Assembly: GCF_900115165.1 (NCBI RefSeq)
Contig: NZ_FOVP01000009.1
Span: forward strand, 97,851 to 161,850
DNA length: 64,000 bases
Source: Roseovarius lutimaris
GTDB lineage: Bacteria; Pseudomonadota; Alphaproteobacteria; Rhodobacterales; Rhodobacteraceae
Reading direction: 5' to 3'
The translations under genes were made by a program, and so were the position numbers. The notes beneath the pieces were generated by a model. The model saw only the letters and a list, made by a program, of their open reading frames with translations, ran no database searches and was not told where the DNA came from. Shown here in pieces: positions 1-7,667 of this stretch (positions are counted from its first letter, which is position 1; each line of letters starts with the position of its first letter).

Positions 1-32
1 GCGTTCTGGCCGAATTCGGCCCGTTGCTGTGA
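1..32 (+). CDS. 3' end of an upstream gene (partial)
   Basis: The third frame is open from the window edge to a TGA at 30-32, and its last residues read VLAEFGPLL. The stop overlaps the GTG start of the next gene by four bases (GTGA), the usual arrangement for co-transcribed genes. Too little is visible to name a function. Confidence 0.4.
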   Translation, partial: VLAEFGPLL

Positions 33-508
33 TCCGTGCGGCGCTTGCCTGCGCGCTTTGCCTCGCGGCGGGGCCGGGGCTTGCGCTATCGTGCATGGCA
101 CCGGATGTGGCGCGCACCTATGCCCGCGCGGCCAACGCAGAGGCGCGCTATGTCGTGGTGCGGGGGCGGCTTGATTTCGATGCGGCGCAGTTGCCCGAAA
201 CCGATTGGCAAAACCAGCAGGCCACGCCGCCGCACACCGCGATCAAGGCCCGGATCACCGGCTGGGCACTCTCAAAGTCCGGATTTGATCGCCGTTTCGA
301 GCGCAAGATCATGCTTGATCTGCAATGTTTCGGCCCCTGGTGCGCAAGCGCTGTGCCCGGGACCGACTATCTTGGCTTTCTAGAACAGCGCCCGGATGGC
401 TATGTGCTTGCGCTTGATCCCTGCGGCGGCATGGGCTTTGCCACGCCGACGCAAGAGATGCTTGACCGGGTGAAAACCTGTTTTCAGACCGGGGTTTGCG
501 CGCAGTGA
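29..508 (+). CDS. small secreted protein of unknown function
   Basis: A 159-residue protein with a clear N-terminal signal peptide: Ile-Arg, then a hydrophobic Ala/Leu stretch ending near Gly-Leu-Ala-Leu-Ser. It therefore probably works in the periplasm or envelope. Several cysteines occur in the mature part, including a CFGPWC pair near residue 107 and others near both ends, which suggests disulphides. The GTG start overlaps the stop of the preceding frame by four bases. It is convergent with the cobalamin operon that ends at 555. I recognise no domain; the coding call rests on the signal peptide, codon pattern and overlap. Confidence 0.7.
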   Translation: MIRAALACALCLAAGPGLALSCMAPDVARTYARAANAEARYVVVRGRLDFDAAQLPETDWQNQQATPPHTAIKARITGWALSKSGFDRRFERKIMLDLQCFGPWCASAVPGTDYLGFLEQRPDGYVLALDPCGGMGFATPTQEMLDRVKTCFQTGVCAQ

Positions 509-510
509 CA

Positions 511-525
511 GCCCCCGCCGGGGGC
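511..525 (+). terminator. GC hairpin between convergent genes
   Basis: GCCCCC and GGGGGC pair around a three-base loop, just after the stop of the secreted-protein gene and before the convergent end of cobM. No T tract follows, so its role as a terminator is uncertain. Confidence 0.3.
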
Positions 526-554
526 ATTCCCACCATCCCCGGCGCAAAAGCGCG

Positions 555-1334
555 CTACGCCGAGGCCTTGGCGCTCGCCTTGGGGCGCAACACATGCGGC
601 ACGGCGGGGTCATAAAGCGCGCTTTCGGTGAAATCGCTGATCTCTCCCAGCACTTTCCCGACCATGATCAATGCCGTGCGGGTGATCTTTTCGGCCCGCA
701 CCTTGGCATGGATATCGCCAAGCGTGCCGCGAATGAACATCTGATCCGGCCAGCCGACGCGATAGGCAACCACCACCGGGCAATCCTCGCCATAGTAAGG
801 CGCCAGAACCCGGTGGATTTCGCGCAGGTTGCGCACCCCAAGATGAATCGCCAGCGTCGCGCCGGTGCGCGCGAAGTTCTCAAGCGTCTCGCCCTCGGGC
901 ATCGAGGTGGATTTCATCGACACCCGCGTCAGCACGATGGATTGCGCCACCTCCGGCACGGTCAGTTCCTGCCCCAAAGCCGCCGCCGCCGCCGCATAGG
1001 CGGGCACGCCGGGAATGATCTGATAATCGATACCATCGGCGCGCAAACGGCGAATCTGTTCGGCAATCGCGCCGTAAAGCGAGGGATCGCCGGAATGCAC
1101 CCGCGCCACATCCTGCCCCTTGGCATGCGCGGCCTTGATCACGCCGTGGGTGTCATCAAGCGTCATCGGCGCGGTATCCATCACCAAGGCCCCCTCGGGC
1201 GCGCAATCAACCACCTGCGGCGGCACGAGGCTTCCGGCATAAAGACAGACCGGGCAATCGCCTATCACCCGCGCCGCCTTAAGAGTCAAAAGCTCCGGGT
1301 CACCCGGACCGGCACCAATAAAATAAACCGTCAT
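555..1334 (-). CDS. cobM: precorrin-4 C11-methyltransferase CobM
   Basis: A 259-residue SAM-dependent tetrapyrrole methyltransferase. The N-terminal GAGPGDPELLTLKA loop, the HSGDPSLYGAI stretch near residue 80 and the PGVPAYAAAAA segment near 108 are hallmarks of the CobM/CbiF branch, which methylates C11 of precorrin-4. It is the last gene of the leftward cobalamin operon, starting only two bases after the CbiG-CobJ stop, so translation is probably coupled. The start has only a weak ribosome-binding site, which fits coupling. The Ala/Lys/Ser-rich C-terminus is not conserved. Length is typical of the family. Confidence 0.95.
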   Translation of the reverse strand: MTVYFIGAGPGDPELLTLKAARVIGDCPVCLYAGSLVPPQVVDCAPEGALVMDTAPMTLDDTHGVIKAAHAKGQDVARVHSGDPSLYGAIAEQIRRLRADGIDYQIIPGVPAYAAAAAALGQELTVPEVAQSIVLTRVSMKSTSMPEGETLENFARTGATLAIHLGVRNLREIHRVLAPYYGEDCPVVVAYRVGWPDQMFIRGTLGDIHAKVRAEKITRTALIMVGKVLGEISDFTESALYDPAVPHVLRPKASAKASA

Positions 1335-1336
1335 CT

Positions 1337-3160
1337 TTATGCGTTCCCTGTGTTTTTGGCGGCGCGCGCCTGCGCCAGATCGCCGTCAATCTTGCGGGCA
1401 TAGCCGCGCGGCGTGAACATGCGCGGGCCCTCGCCCAGCTGTGCCAGACGCGAATTGCTTGACCCGATCAGAACCACGGTCAGCATATCGACCTCGTCAA
1501 CCTGCAATTCATCAAGTCGGCGATAGCGAATGTATTCCTCGGGTCGGCCAAGCGAGCTTGCCAGCATCACCGGCGTGTCCGCCGGGCGATGCCTGAGCAG
1601 GATATCGCGCGCCTCGGCCAGAAGGGTGCGGCGGGTTTTTGAAACCGGGTTGTAAAAGGCAATCACGAAATCGCCCTCAGCGGCGGCATGCAGGCGGCGG
1701 ATGATATCCTCGCGCGGCGTCAAAAGATCGCTCAGGCTAATGGTGCAGAAATCATGCCCCAAAGGCGCCCCCGCCCGCGCCGCCGCGCCTTGCAGAGCCG
1801 ACACACCAGGCGAACAGATCACCTCGACACGTCGCGCGGCGTCGCTTACGCCATGTTCCTCAGGGCCACGATCCAATAGCTCGAACACAAGCGCGCCCAT
1901 GGCGTAAATACCGGCATCGCCCGAACAGACCAGCGCGACATTCTTGCCAAGCGCCGCCTGTTCCAGCGCATAGCGACAGCGCGCCTCTTCCCCGCCAAGC
2001 GGGAAATCCGAGCGTTCCTTGCCCGCCGCCAGCGGCCCCAACAGGTCGATATAAAGACCATAGCCGACAAGCTCTTCGGCCTCGGCCACAAGTCGGCTGA
2101 CCTCGGGCGTGCGCCAGGCCGCCTGACCGGGGCCAATGCCCACCACCGAAAGCCGCCCGCGCGCGCGCCCCGGCATCTCGGTGACCGGCGCGTCGCTTCG
2201 GGTAAGCGCGCAGGTGGCGTTGGCGGTCTTGCGCTTGGGCACGACCAGATCGCCACCAACGGCCAAGGCCGCCCCCTCGCAAACCCCGTGACAGCCGACC
2301 TCGGCAAAGACCACCTCTGACGGGGTGGCAAGCCGGGGGGCCTGTGCCTCAAGCTCGGCGGCGGTGAACAGGCGGAACGGCACCCCGAGGCGGCGCGCCA
2401 CCTCGTTCATCGCGCCCTCATCGGCCTTGAGGTCGATCGAGGCGACACAGGCCACGGCCCCCGGCGCGACGTTCGCTTGCGCAAGCGTATCGAGGACAAG
2501 CGCCCAGATTTCTTCAACGCCACAGCCCCGCGCACAGCCAAGCCCAAGCGCAAAGCGCTGCGGGTGATAGACCAGCCGCTCTTCGCCCCCTTGCTGGGGC
2601 GCCTCGCTCACGATCAGTTCGACCGCGCCGCCCGTGTCCTCGACGTCAAAGATCGCCTCGCCCGTGAGGCGAAGCCCCTTGCCCGCCAGCATCAGCGCCA
2701 TCGCCGCCTTGGCATCTTCGGGGTTGGCCAAACGATAGCCCAACGGCGGCGCATCAAGCGCCACGCCCATCGCCACATCGCCCGCCGTCGTGACCGCCGC
2801 CACCGCGCCCAAGCCGTCGGCAATCTTGGCCGCAAGGCGATTGGCGCCGCGATGCCCGCCCAAAAGCGGCACCACGACCGCCCCGTCATCCGAGACCGAC
2901 ACAACCGGCGGCTCGGCCCGTTTGTCCGACAACATCGGCGCCACCGCGCGAATGAGGATGCCACTGGCGCACACCCCGACAACCGGCACGCCGGCGGCAA
3001 AGAGATCGCGCGCATGATCAAGCGCATTGGCAAAAAACGCATCGGCCCGCGTCACGCGTCCGTCGCGACCATGCACCTGGGCGTCGATCATTTTGGCGAC
3101 GCGATGCGCGGTGCCCTCACCCGACCGGCTCAGCGCCAGAACAACAGGTTTCACAGCCAT
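1337..3160 (-). CDS. cobJ: CbiG-CobJ fusion: cobalt-precorrin-5A hydrolase-like / precorrin-3B C17-methyltransferase
   Basis: About 607 residues from the ATG at 3160. That start follows an AAAGGGG site and overlaps the cobI stop by ten bases; a longer frame reaches 3232 but would run deep into cobI. Residues 1-130 resemble CbiG N-terminal and central regions (GHRGANRLAAK near 102). Residues 200-320 resemble CbiG-C/CobE (FAEVGCHGVCEGAAL near 284). Residues 336-590 are a SAM-dependent CobJ/CbiH methyltransferase, with GIGPGQ near 341, a CSGDAGIYAMG loop and ASSLGRPEEYIRY near the end. The enzyme should perform ring contraction and C17 methylation. A full CbiG module, rather than CobE alone, is a feature of the anaerobic route placed in an otherwise Cob-type operon. 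Confidence 0.93.
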   Translation of the reverse strand: MAVKPVVLALSRSGEGTAHRVAKMIDAQVHGRDGRVTRADAFFANALDHARDLFAAGVPVVGVCASGILIRAVAPMLSDKRAEPPVVSVSDDGAVVVPLLGGHRGANRLAAKIADGLGAVAAVTTAGDVAMGVALDAPPLGYRLANPEDAKAAMALMLAGKGLRLTGEAIFDVEDTGGAVELIVSEAPQQGGEERLVYHPQRFALGLGCARGCGVEEIWALVLDTLAQANVAPGAVACVASIDLKADEGAMNEVARRLGVPFRLFTAAELEAQAPRLATPSEVVFAEVGCHGVCEGAALAVGGDLVVPKRKTANATCALTRSDAPVTEMPGRARGRLSVVGIGPGQAAWRTPEVSRLVAEAEELVGYGLYIDLLGPLAAGKERSDFPLGGEEARCRYALEQAALGKNVALVCSGDAGIYAMGALVFELLDRGPEEHGVSDAARRVEVICSPGVSALQGAAARAGAPLGHDFCTISLSDLLTPREDIIRRLHAAAEGDFVIAFYNPVSKTRRTLLAEARDILLRHRPADTPVMLASSLGRPEEYIRYRRLDELQVDEVDMLTVVLIGSSNSRLAQLGEGPRMFTPRGYARKIDGDLAQARAAKNTGNA

Positions 3161-3852
3161 GGATCCGCCCCTTTCGTGAGCAATATCATAGAAAAATACG
3201 GTGCCGTTCCCGGCGCCTCCGCGAGCGGGCAAACAACCTCTTGCGGCAGGCTTGCGCGCTCGACGTAAACCGCGCGTGACGTCAGCCCGAGGCCGTCGAT
3301 CACACCGCGGATTTTGGCCATGTGCCGTCCCACCTTCATGATGGCGACGCTTTCCGCCCCCTCGATCCGGGCGCGCAACTCGGCCTCGGGCAAAGGGCCG
3401 GGCAGCACGGTCAGCCGCTCATTGCGCGCCGCAAGCGGCAGGCCCGCCCGCGCCGCACAAGTGGTGATCGAGGTAACACCGGGCACGACCTCCACCTCGT
3501 ACCGCCCGGAGAGGCGCGCAAAAAGATACATGAACGACCCGTAAAAGAAGGGATCGCCCTCGCAGAGACACACCACATCCTCGCCCGCCTCAAGCGCCGC
3601 CGCGATCTCGGCAGCGCCGGCATCATAGGCCGCCTGCGCAGGCGCGCGCGCCGGGCTCATCGGCACGTCCATCACGATTTCGCGGGCATCCGCTCTGATC
3701 ACATCCGCCGCAATCGAGCGCGCAAAACTGTCGCCCCCGGCAAGCGTCGGATAGGCCACCACCTTCGCCTGCGAAATCAGCCGATGCGCCCGAAGTGTCA
3801 TCAACTCCGGGTCCCCCGGCCCAAGCCCGACACCATATAGCTTACCAACCAT
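3151..3852 (-). CDS. cobI: precorrin-2 C20-methyltransferase CobI
   Basis: A 233-residue tetrapyrrole methyltransferase with GVGLGPGDPELMTLRA at the N-terminus, the CLCEGDPFFYGSFMYL motif near residue 100 characteristic of CobI/CbiL, and the PGVTSITTCAARAGLPL segment. It transfers a methyl group to C20 of precorrin-2. The stop overlaps the cobJ start by ten bases. Its own start lies just downstream (leftward) of a copy of the dispersed repeat, and an ordinary 75-bp gap separates it from cobL. Length is usual for the family. Confidence 0.95.
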   Translation of the reverse strand: MVGKLYGVGLGPGDPELMTLRAHRLISQAKVVAYPTLAGGDSFARSIAADVIRADAREIVMDVPMSPARAPAQAAYDAGAAEIAAALEAGEDVVCLCEGDPFFYGSFMYLFARLSGRYEVEVVPGVTSITTCAARAGLPLAARNERLTVLPGPLPEAELRARIEGAESVAIMKVGRHMAKIRGVIDGLGLTSRAVYVERASLPQEVVCPLAEAPGTAPYFSMILLTKGADPWL

Positions 3853-3863
3853 GGGCAGACCCG

Positions 3864-3905
3864 TCTTTCATCTTTCCGGAAATACTCCCGCCGGAGGCGT
3901 CCGGC
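3864..3905 (+). repeat. dispersed intergenic repeat, copy a
   Basis: Contains CTTTCATCTTTCC, then AAATACTC, then CCGCCGGAGGCG. The same blocks recur at 5842, 15866 and, in shorter form, at 13593 and 38381. This copy lies between the cobL stop and the cobI start, within about 15 bases of the cobI start codon. Confidence 0.7.
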
Positions 3906-3927
3906 GCCTGCCACATGCACCAGTCTT

Positions 3928-5130
3928 TCATCGTTTGACCAGACTCCACTGCGTGACCGGCATCAGCGGGCGCCAACCGGTCAGTCGGCCCACCGGCTCG
4001 GCGCGATGCACCTGCAGCTTGACCAATTGCCCGCCATGGCGCTTTTGCAACTCCAGAAGCAAGGCCTCGCTTTCAAGCGTCACCGCATTAGACACAAGCC
4101 GCCCCAAAGGGCGCAACGCCGCCCAGGCCGCCTCAAACACCGCCTCGGACAGACCACCGCCGATAAACACCGCATCCGGCGCCTCAAGCCCCGCAAGTGC
4201 GCCGGGCACGCGACCCTCGATCAATTCCAGCTTGGGCACCCCAAGCGCCAGGGCATTGGCTGCCGCCATGGCACGGCGATCCGCGCGCGGCTCGATGCCG
4301 ATGGCGCGGGCGTAGCGCGCACCGCGCATCCATTCCACCGCAACCGAGCCACAGCCGGTGCCGATATCCCACAACAGCGCACCGCGCATCGGCATCAGCT
4401 TGGCCAAGGTGGCGGCGCGCACCTCTTGCTTGGTCATGGTGCCGTCATGCCGAAACAGGTCGTCCGCCAGCCCCGGCACGCGCGGCAGCAGGGCCGCATC
4501 CGGCGCGGCAAGGCACTCGACCGCCAGCGTGTTGAACGGCGGCACCACGTGATCCCAGCTTTCGGCCAGACCATCAAAGCGCGCCTCATCCTTGCCGCCC
4601 ATATTGGCCAGCACGCTCATCCGGGATTGGCCAAAGCCGCGCTCACTCAGAAACCGCGCAATCTGTGCGGGCGTCGCGGCGCCGGTGGTCAGGATCAACA
4701 GCCGCGCATCGGGTTGGATAAAGGCAATCATCTGCTCGACCGGGCGGCCATGCACGGTCAGCGTTTCGACATCCGGCAGGCTCCAGCCCATGCGGGCGGC
4801 GGCCAGTTGAAATGCCGAAAGCTGCGGATGATAGGTGATCTCACCCGGATCTATCGCCCGCCCGATGCGAGCGCCGACCGAAAACCACAAGGGATCACCG
4901 GTGGCCAGAACCACCACCCGACGGCCCTTGTGGGCGCGCAAAAGATCAATCAACGCATCAAACGGCGAGGGCCAGGCGATCCGCTCGGCATTTAGCCCCT
5001 CGGCAAGCTGGTGGTGGCGCTCGCCGCCCACAATCACCTCGGCCGCCTCGACGATGGCACGGGTGGCGGGCAAAAGCCCGTCCATCCCGTCTTCGCCGAT
5101 CCCGACAATATGCAACCATGGCTCAGACAT
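3928..5130 (-). CDS. cobL: precorrin-6Y C5,15-methyltransferase (decarboxylating) CobL
   Basis: A roughly 400-residue two-domain enzyme. The N-terminal half is a CobE/CbiE-like methyltransferase (HIVGIGEDGMDGL near the start, LATGDPLWFSVG near residue 85). The C-terminal half is a CbiT-like class I methyltransferase, with the SAM loop GALLWDIGTGCGSVAVEWMR near residue 250. Together they methylate C5 and C15 and decarboxylate the C12 side chain of precorrin-6Y. I chose the ATG at 5130 because a GGAAAGGA site sits five to six bases upstream; a frame five codons longer begins at 5145. Length is normal for fused CobL. Confidence 0.95.
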   Translation of the reverse strand: MSEPWLHIVGIGEDGMDGLLPATRAIVEAAEVIVGGERHHQLAEGLNAERIAWPSPFDALIDLLRAHKGRRVVVLATGDPLWFSVGARIGRAIDPGEITYHPQLSAFQLAAARMGWSLPDVETLTVHGRPVEQMIAFIQPDARLLILTTGAATPAQIARFLSERGFGQSRMSVLANMGGKDEARFDGLAESWDHVVPPFNTLAVECLAAPDAALLPRVPGLADDLFRHDGTMTKQEVRAATLAKLMPMRGALLWDIGTGCGSVAVEWMRGARYARAIGIEPRADRRAMAAANALALGVPKLELIEGRVPGALAGLEAPDAVFIGGGLSEAVFEAAWAALRPLGRLVSNAVTLESEALLLELQKRHGGQLVKLQVHRAEPVGRLTGWRPLMPVTQWSLVKR

Positions 5131-5169
5131 ATGCATCCTTTCCACATCCGGATTTTTCGGTGAAAAATC

Positions 5170-5808
5170 TCATGCCCGCACCTCCGGCAAGCCGGCGGCA
5201 AGGGCATTCACCGCGGCCGAGGCGATCGCAGAGCCGCCGCGCCGTCCGCGCAGGGCGACGTAGTCACAGCCGCGCGGGTTGGCCGCCAGTTCGGCCTTGC
5301 TCTCGGCGGCGCCCACAAACCCGACGGGAAAACCAAGGATCACGGCCGGCTTTGGCGCGCCCTCGTCCAGCAGTTCAAGCAGATGAAACAAGGCCGTCGG
5401 CGCGTTGCCGATGGCCACGACGGCACCCTCAAGCCGCTCGACCCAAAGCTCGACCGCCGCCGCCGAGCGGGTGTTGCCGATACCGCCCGCGATCCCCGGC
5501 ACGCGCGCGTCGTTGAGGGTGACTATCACCTCGTTTTCGCAGGGCAGATAGCGGCGAATGATCCCTGCCCCGACCATTTCGCAATCGCAAAGTACCGGCG
5601 CCCCGGCGCGCAGCGCCGCCTGTCCAGCCGCGAAAGCAGTGGCGGAAAAATCGAGCCGGTCGGCGACCTCGACCATGCCGCAGGCATGAATGAGGCGGAT
5701 CGCCAGATCTTCCATGCCCGGCCCGAACCGGTCAAGCCGCGCCTCGCGACGCACGGTGGCAAAGCTCATTTCATAGATCGCCGATGGGCTTTTCTCGTAG
5801 GGGCGCAC
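5170..5808 (-). CDS. cobH: precorrin-8X methylmutase CobH
   Basis: A 212-residue CobH/CbiC-type isomerase that moves the methyl group from C11 to C12, giving hydrogenobyrinic acid. The family histidine is present in RLIHACGMVEV (His41), and the substrate-binding segments LCDCEMVGAGI and NAPTALFHLLELL are intact. The C-terminal GFPVGFVGAAESK motif is typical. It lies between cbiX (upstream) and cobL (40 bases downstream) in the same operon. Confidence 0.95.
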   Translation of the reverse strand: MRPYEKSPSAIYEMSFATVRREARLDRFGPGMEDLAIRLIHACGMVEVADRLDFSATAFAAGQAALRAGAPVLCDCEMVGAGIIRRYLPCENEVIVTLNDARVPGIAGGIGNTRSAAAVELWVERLEGAVVAIGNAPTALFHLLELLDEGAPKPAVILGFPVGFVGAAESKAELAANPRGCDYVALRGRRGGSAIASAAVNALAAGLPEVRA

Positions 5809-5841
5809 AGCTCGGACCTTGCATTTTGCGGCGGCGGCGGG

Positions 5842-5876
5842 TGCCTCCGGCGGGAGTATTTATGGAAAGATGAAAG
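5842..5876 (-). repeat. dispersed intergenic repeat, copy b
   Basis: The reverse complement reads CTTTCATCTTTCC, then AAATACTC, then CCGCCGGAGGC. It occupies the space between the cbiX stop and the cobH start. It has the full-length form but opposite orientation to copy a. Confidence 0.7.
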
Positions 5877-5882
5877 CCCAGG

Positions 5883-7133
5883 TCAGGGTTTCGTCTTGCG
5901 CGCACTTTCCGGGCCATGTGGGTGGCTTGCATGCGGATAGGGCGCGTGGTGATGATGATGGTGATCATGATCGTGGTGATCATGATCGTGGTGGTGATGA
6001 TCATGCGCGTGATCATGGTGGTGGTGCGCGTGGGCGGCCTCAAGACGGCAGAGACCGGTGCAGAAGGTGTCACAAAGCGCGCAATCGGCCACGTTTGAGC
6101 CCGGAGCCGAGGCGCCCTGACCCTCGACGTGGTGGTGGTGGCTTTCCTGCACGGCGCCCACTTCGGATTCGAATCCGAGAACCTGCGTGCGATATTTGCA
6201 CATCACGCAGGTCGGCGGCGGCACATCGCTAAAGGCCGGATGTCCGGCGCCATTTTCGGCGGCAAGGGCGGCACGTTCGGCCGGAGTGATCTCGCGTCGC
6301 TCTTTGCCTTCGATGGCCAGAACCTGCGTGCGGTACTGGCATGTTCCGCAATTGGGCGGGGGCACGGCGCCGACCTGTTCGGTGATCCGCTCGGCGAAGG
6401 TTTCAAGCACCTTGGGGTGGTCGCCAAGATAGCCGGCCTTGACGAATTCGATCTGCGGATGCTCGGCGGCAACCTGATCGGTAAAGCCATAGATCCGGTC
6501 GATCAGGATGCCCGAGAACAGGAAATACGGAAACACGACAACGCGTTTATACCCCAGGCGGGCCACATGTTGCAGGCAAGGTTCGACCAGCGGGAAGGTC
6601 ACCCCGGAATAGCCCACCTCGCACCAGCCAAAGCCGATACCTTCCTGAAGCATCCGGGCGATCTTGGCCACATTGCCATTGGCATCCGGGTCGGACGCGC
6701 CGCGCCCGATCACCACAAGGCAGGTGTCGTGCAGCGAGACCTCGCCCAGATCGGCATTGGCGCGATCAAGCGCCTCGCGGATACGCGCCCCGGCGGCGGC
6801 GATCATCTTGGGATCAACCCCAAGTTCGCGGCCGTAATGTACGTCGATGTCATGTCTGGCGGCATAGGTGTTGAGAACGGTGGGAATGTCGTTCTTGGAA
6901 TGCATGGCGGCAAACAGCATTCCCGGCACCGCCAGAATACGCTCGCAGCCCGCTTCGCGCAGCCGGTCAAGGCCGTCGCGGATCACCGGGTTGGCAAATT
7001 CAAGATAGCCGTATTCGGTCATCCAGTCGGCAGGCAGATAGGCGGGCAGTTTTTCCGCCAGAACGCTGAATTCATCCACCGCCGCCTGGCTGCGCGAGCC
7101 ATGGCCGCAGATCATCACACCGGTTTTCGTCAT
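5883..7133 (-). CDS. cbiX: CbiX-type sirohydrochlorin cobaltochelatase with Cys pairs and His-rich tail
   Basis: A 416-residue protein. The chelatase part (1-250) starts with MICGHGSRS (His10) and has the AMHSKNDIP segment near residue 80 in the first half-domain. The second half-domain carries VVVFPYFLFSGIL near 200 without the matching histidine. The C-terminus is unusual: two near-copies of CxxCxYRTQVL at 262-272 and 309-319, then CALCDTFCTGLC (Cys351, 354, 358, 362), then a tail of about 40 residues that is mostly His and Asp. Family members are known to insert cobalt early; the Cys clusters suggest Fe-S or metal binding (inference). It is the second gene of the cobalamin operon. Confidence 0.88.
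   Translation of the reverse strand: MTKTGVMICGHGSRSQAAVDEFSVLAEKLPAYLPADWMTEYGYLEFANPVIRDGLDRLREAGCERILAVPGMLFAAMHSKNDIPTVLNTYAARHDIDVHYGRELGVDPKMIAAAGARIREALDRANADLGEVSLHDTCLVVIGRGASDPDANGNVAKIARMLQEGIGFGWCEVGYSGVTFPLVEPCLQHVARLGYKRVVVFPYFLFSGILIDRIYGFTDQVAAEHPQIEFVKAGYLGDHPKVLETFAERITEQVGAVPPPNCGTCQYRTQVLAIEGKERREITPAERAALAAENGAGHPAFSDVPPPTCVMCKYRTQVLGFESEVGAVQESHHHHVEGQGASAPGSNVADCALCDTFCTGLCRLEAAHAHHHHDHAHDHHHHDHDHHDHDHHHHHHAPYPHASHPHGPESARKTKP
5943..6032 (+). repeat. low-complexity GTG/ATG/ATC tract encoding the CbiX His/Asp tail
   Basis: About 90 bases built almost entirely from GTG, ATG and ATC triplets on the plus strand. On the other strand this encodes runs of His and Asp in the chelatase tail. 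Such near-microsatellite DNA can lengthen or shorten by slippage without breaking the frame. Confidence 0.6.
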
Positions 7134-7138
7134 GGGCG

Positions 7139-7366
7139 TTACGCCTCCTGCACTTCGTCGTCTGTGGCCTCGTCGCCGGTCTCATTGTCAGAGGCCTGCG
7201 CATCCTTGCGCGCTTTGAGCCCGGCCCACAGACCGATGGCAATCGCCGCCCCGAGGGCCGCCGCGCCAAGCCAATGGCCATGGCCCGCAACCTCGGCCAT
7301 ATGGCCAGGGTGGGCCTGGGCGGCGGTGGCCGCGAGTAAGGTGATCGCAATGGTGGCAAACTTCAT
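7139..7366 (-). CDS. small membrane protein with HPGH motif, first gene of the cobalamin operon
   Basis: A 75-residue protein. A signal-like N-terminus (KFATIAITLLAATAAQA) is followed by HPGHMAEVAGHGHW, a second hydrophobic segment (GAAALGAAIAIGLWAGL) and an acidic tail. The histidines just after the predicted cleavage site could bind cobalt or another metal at the membrane surface. It lies five bases upstream of cbiX and is probably co-transcribed. An AAGGGGG site lies seven bases before the ATG. It resembles small uncharacterised proteins (DUF6732-like) beside cobalamin genes in this family, though that name is from memory and the function is unknown. Confidence 0.65.
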   Translation of the reverse strand: MKFATIAITLLAATAAQAHPGHMAEVAGHGHWLGAAALGAAIAIGLWAGLKARKDAQASDNETGDEATDDEVQEA

Positions 7367-7507
7367 GAGGGGTCCCCCTTTTTGGTCAGGCGCGCGGTGC
7401 CGAAAAAGGGTGAGAGGGGCCTTTGCCCCAGACGATGCGACAGCGGCCCCCGATATGGGTCAGCCAAAAATCGCACACCTTTCCGGCCCATCCACGGGCT
7501 TCGTCTT
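7367..7507 (-). promoter_or_regulatory. structured leader of the cobalamin operon
   Basis: The predicted transcript leader of about 140 nt can fold into one closed unit. GCCG-GAAA-GGTG (near 7486-7475) pairs with CACC-CTTTTT-CGGC (near 7412-7399), enclosing smaller hairpins that include GGGGC/GCCCC around AAAG at 7415-7428. That last hairpin is followed within seven to ten bases by T5, so it could act as an attenuator. No cobalamin-riboswitch box was found. The start region GGGGACCCC is itself self-complementary and could hide the ribosome-binding site. Confidence 0.35.
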
Positions 7508-7513
7508 GCCCCG

Positions 7514-7542
7514 CTTATAGGCGGGCGGGCCGGGGCGTGCAA
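7514..7542 (-). promoter_or_regulatory. sigma-70-type promoter for the cobalamin operon
   Basis: On the minus strand, TTGCAC (7542-7537) and TATAAG (7519-7514) are separated by exactly 17 bases. This places the start near 7507, about 140 bases before the first gene of the operon. Confidence 0.6.
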
Positions 7543-7667
7543 ACCAAGAAGCGCCGCGCCTGGCCTTGATTGCGACATGTGCAGCCCTGCACGTCCTCTG
7601 CGCGGTGCCGGGCCTTATCCGAGCCGCGGCTTCAGCCTAATTTCCAGGCAACAAAGGAGATCAGCAC

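Noticed and set aside
594..1403. Long plus-strand frame opposite cobM
   Set aside because: It is the antisense of cobM in a GC-rich genome. It lacks a ribosome-binding site and family motifs, whereas cobM matches its family fully.
7367..7667. Classical cobalamin riboswitch before the cobalamin operon
   Set aside because: I looked for the B12 box and the conserved core on the minus strand and did not see them. Only a different structured leader could be proposed.
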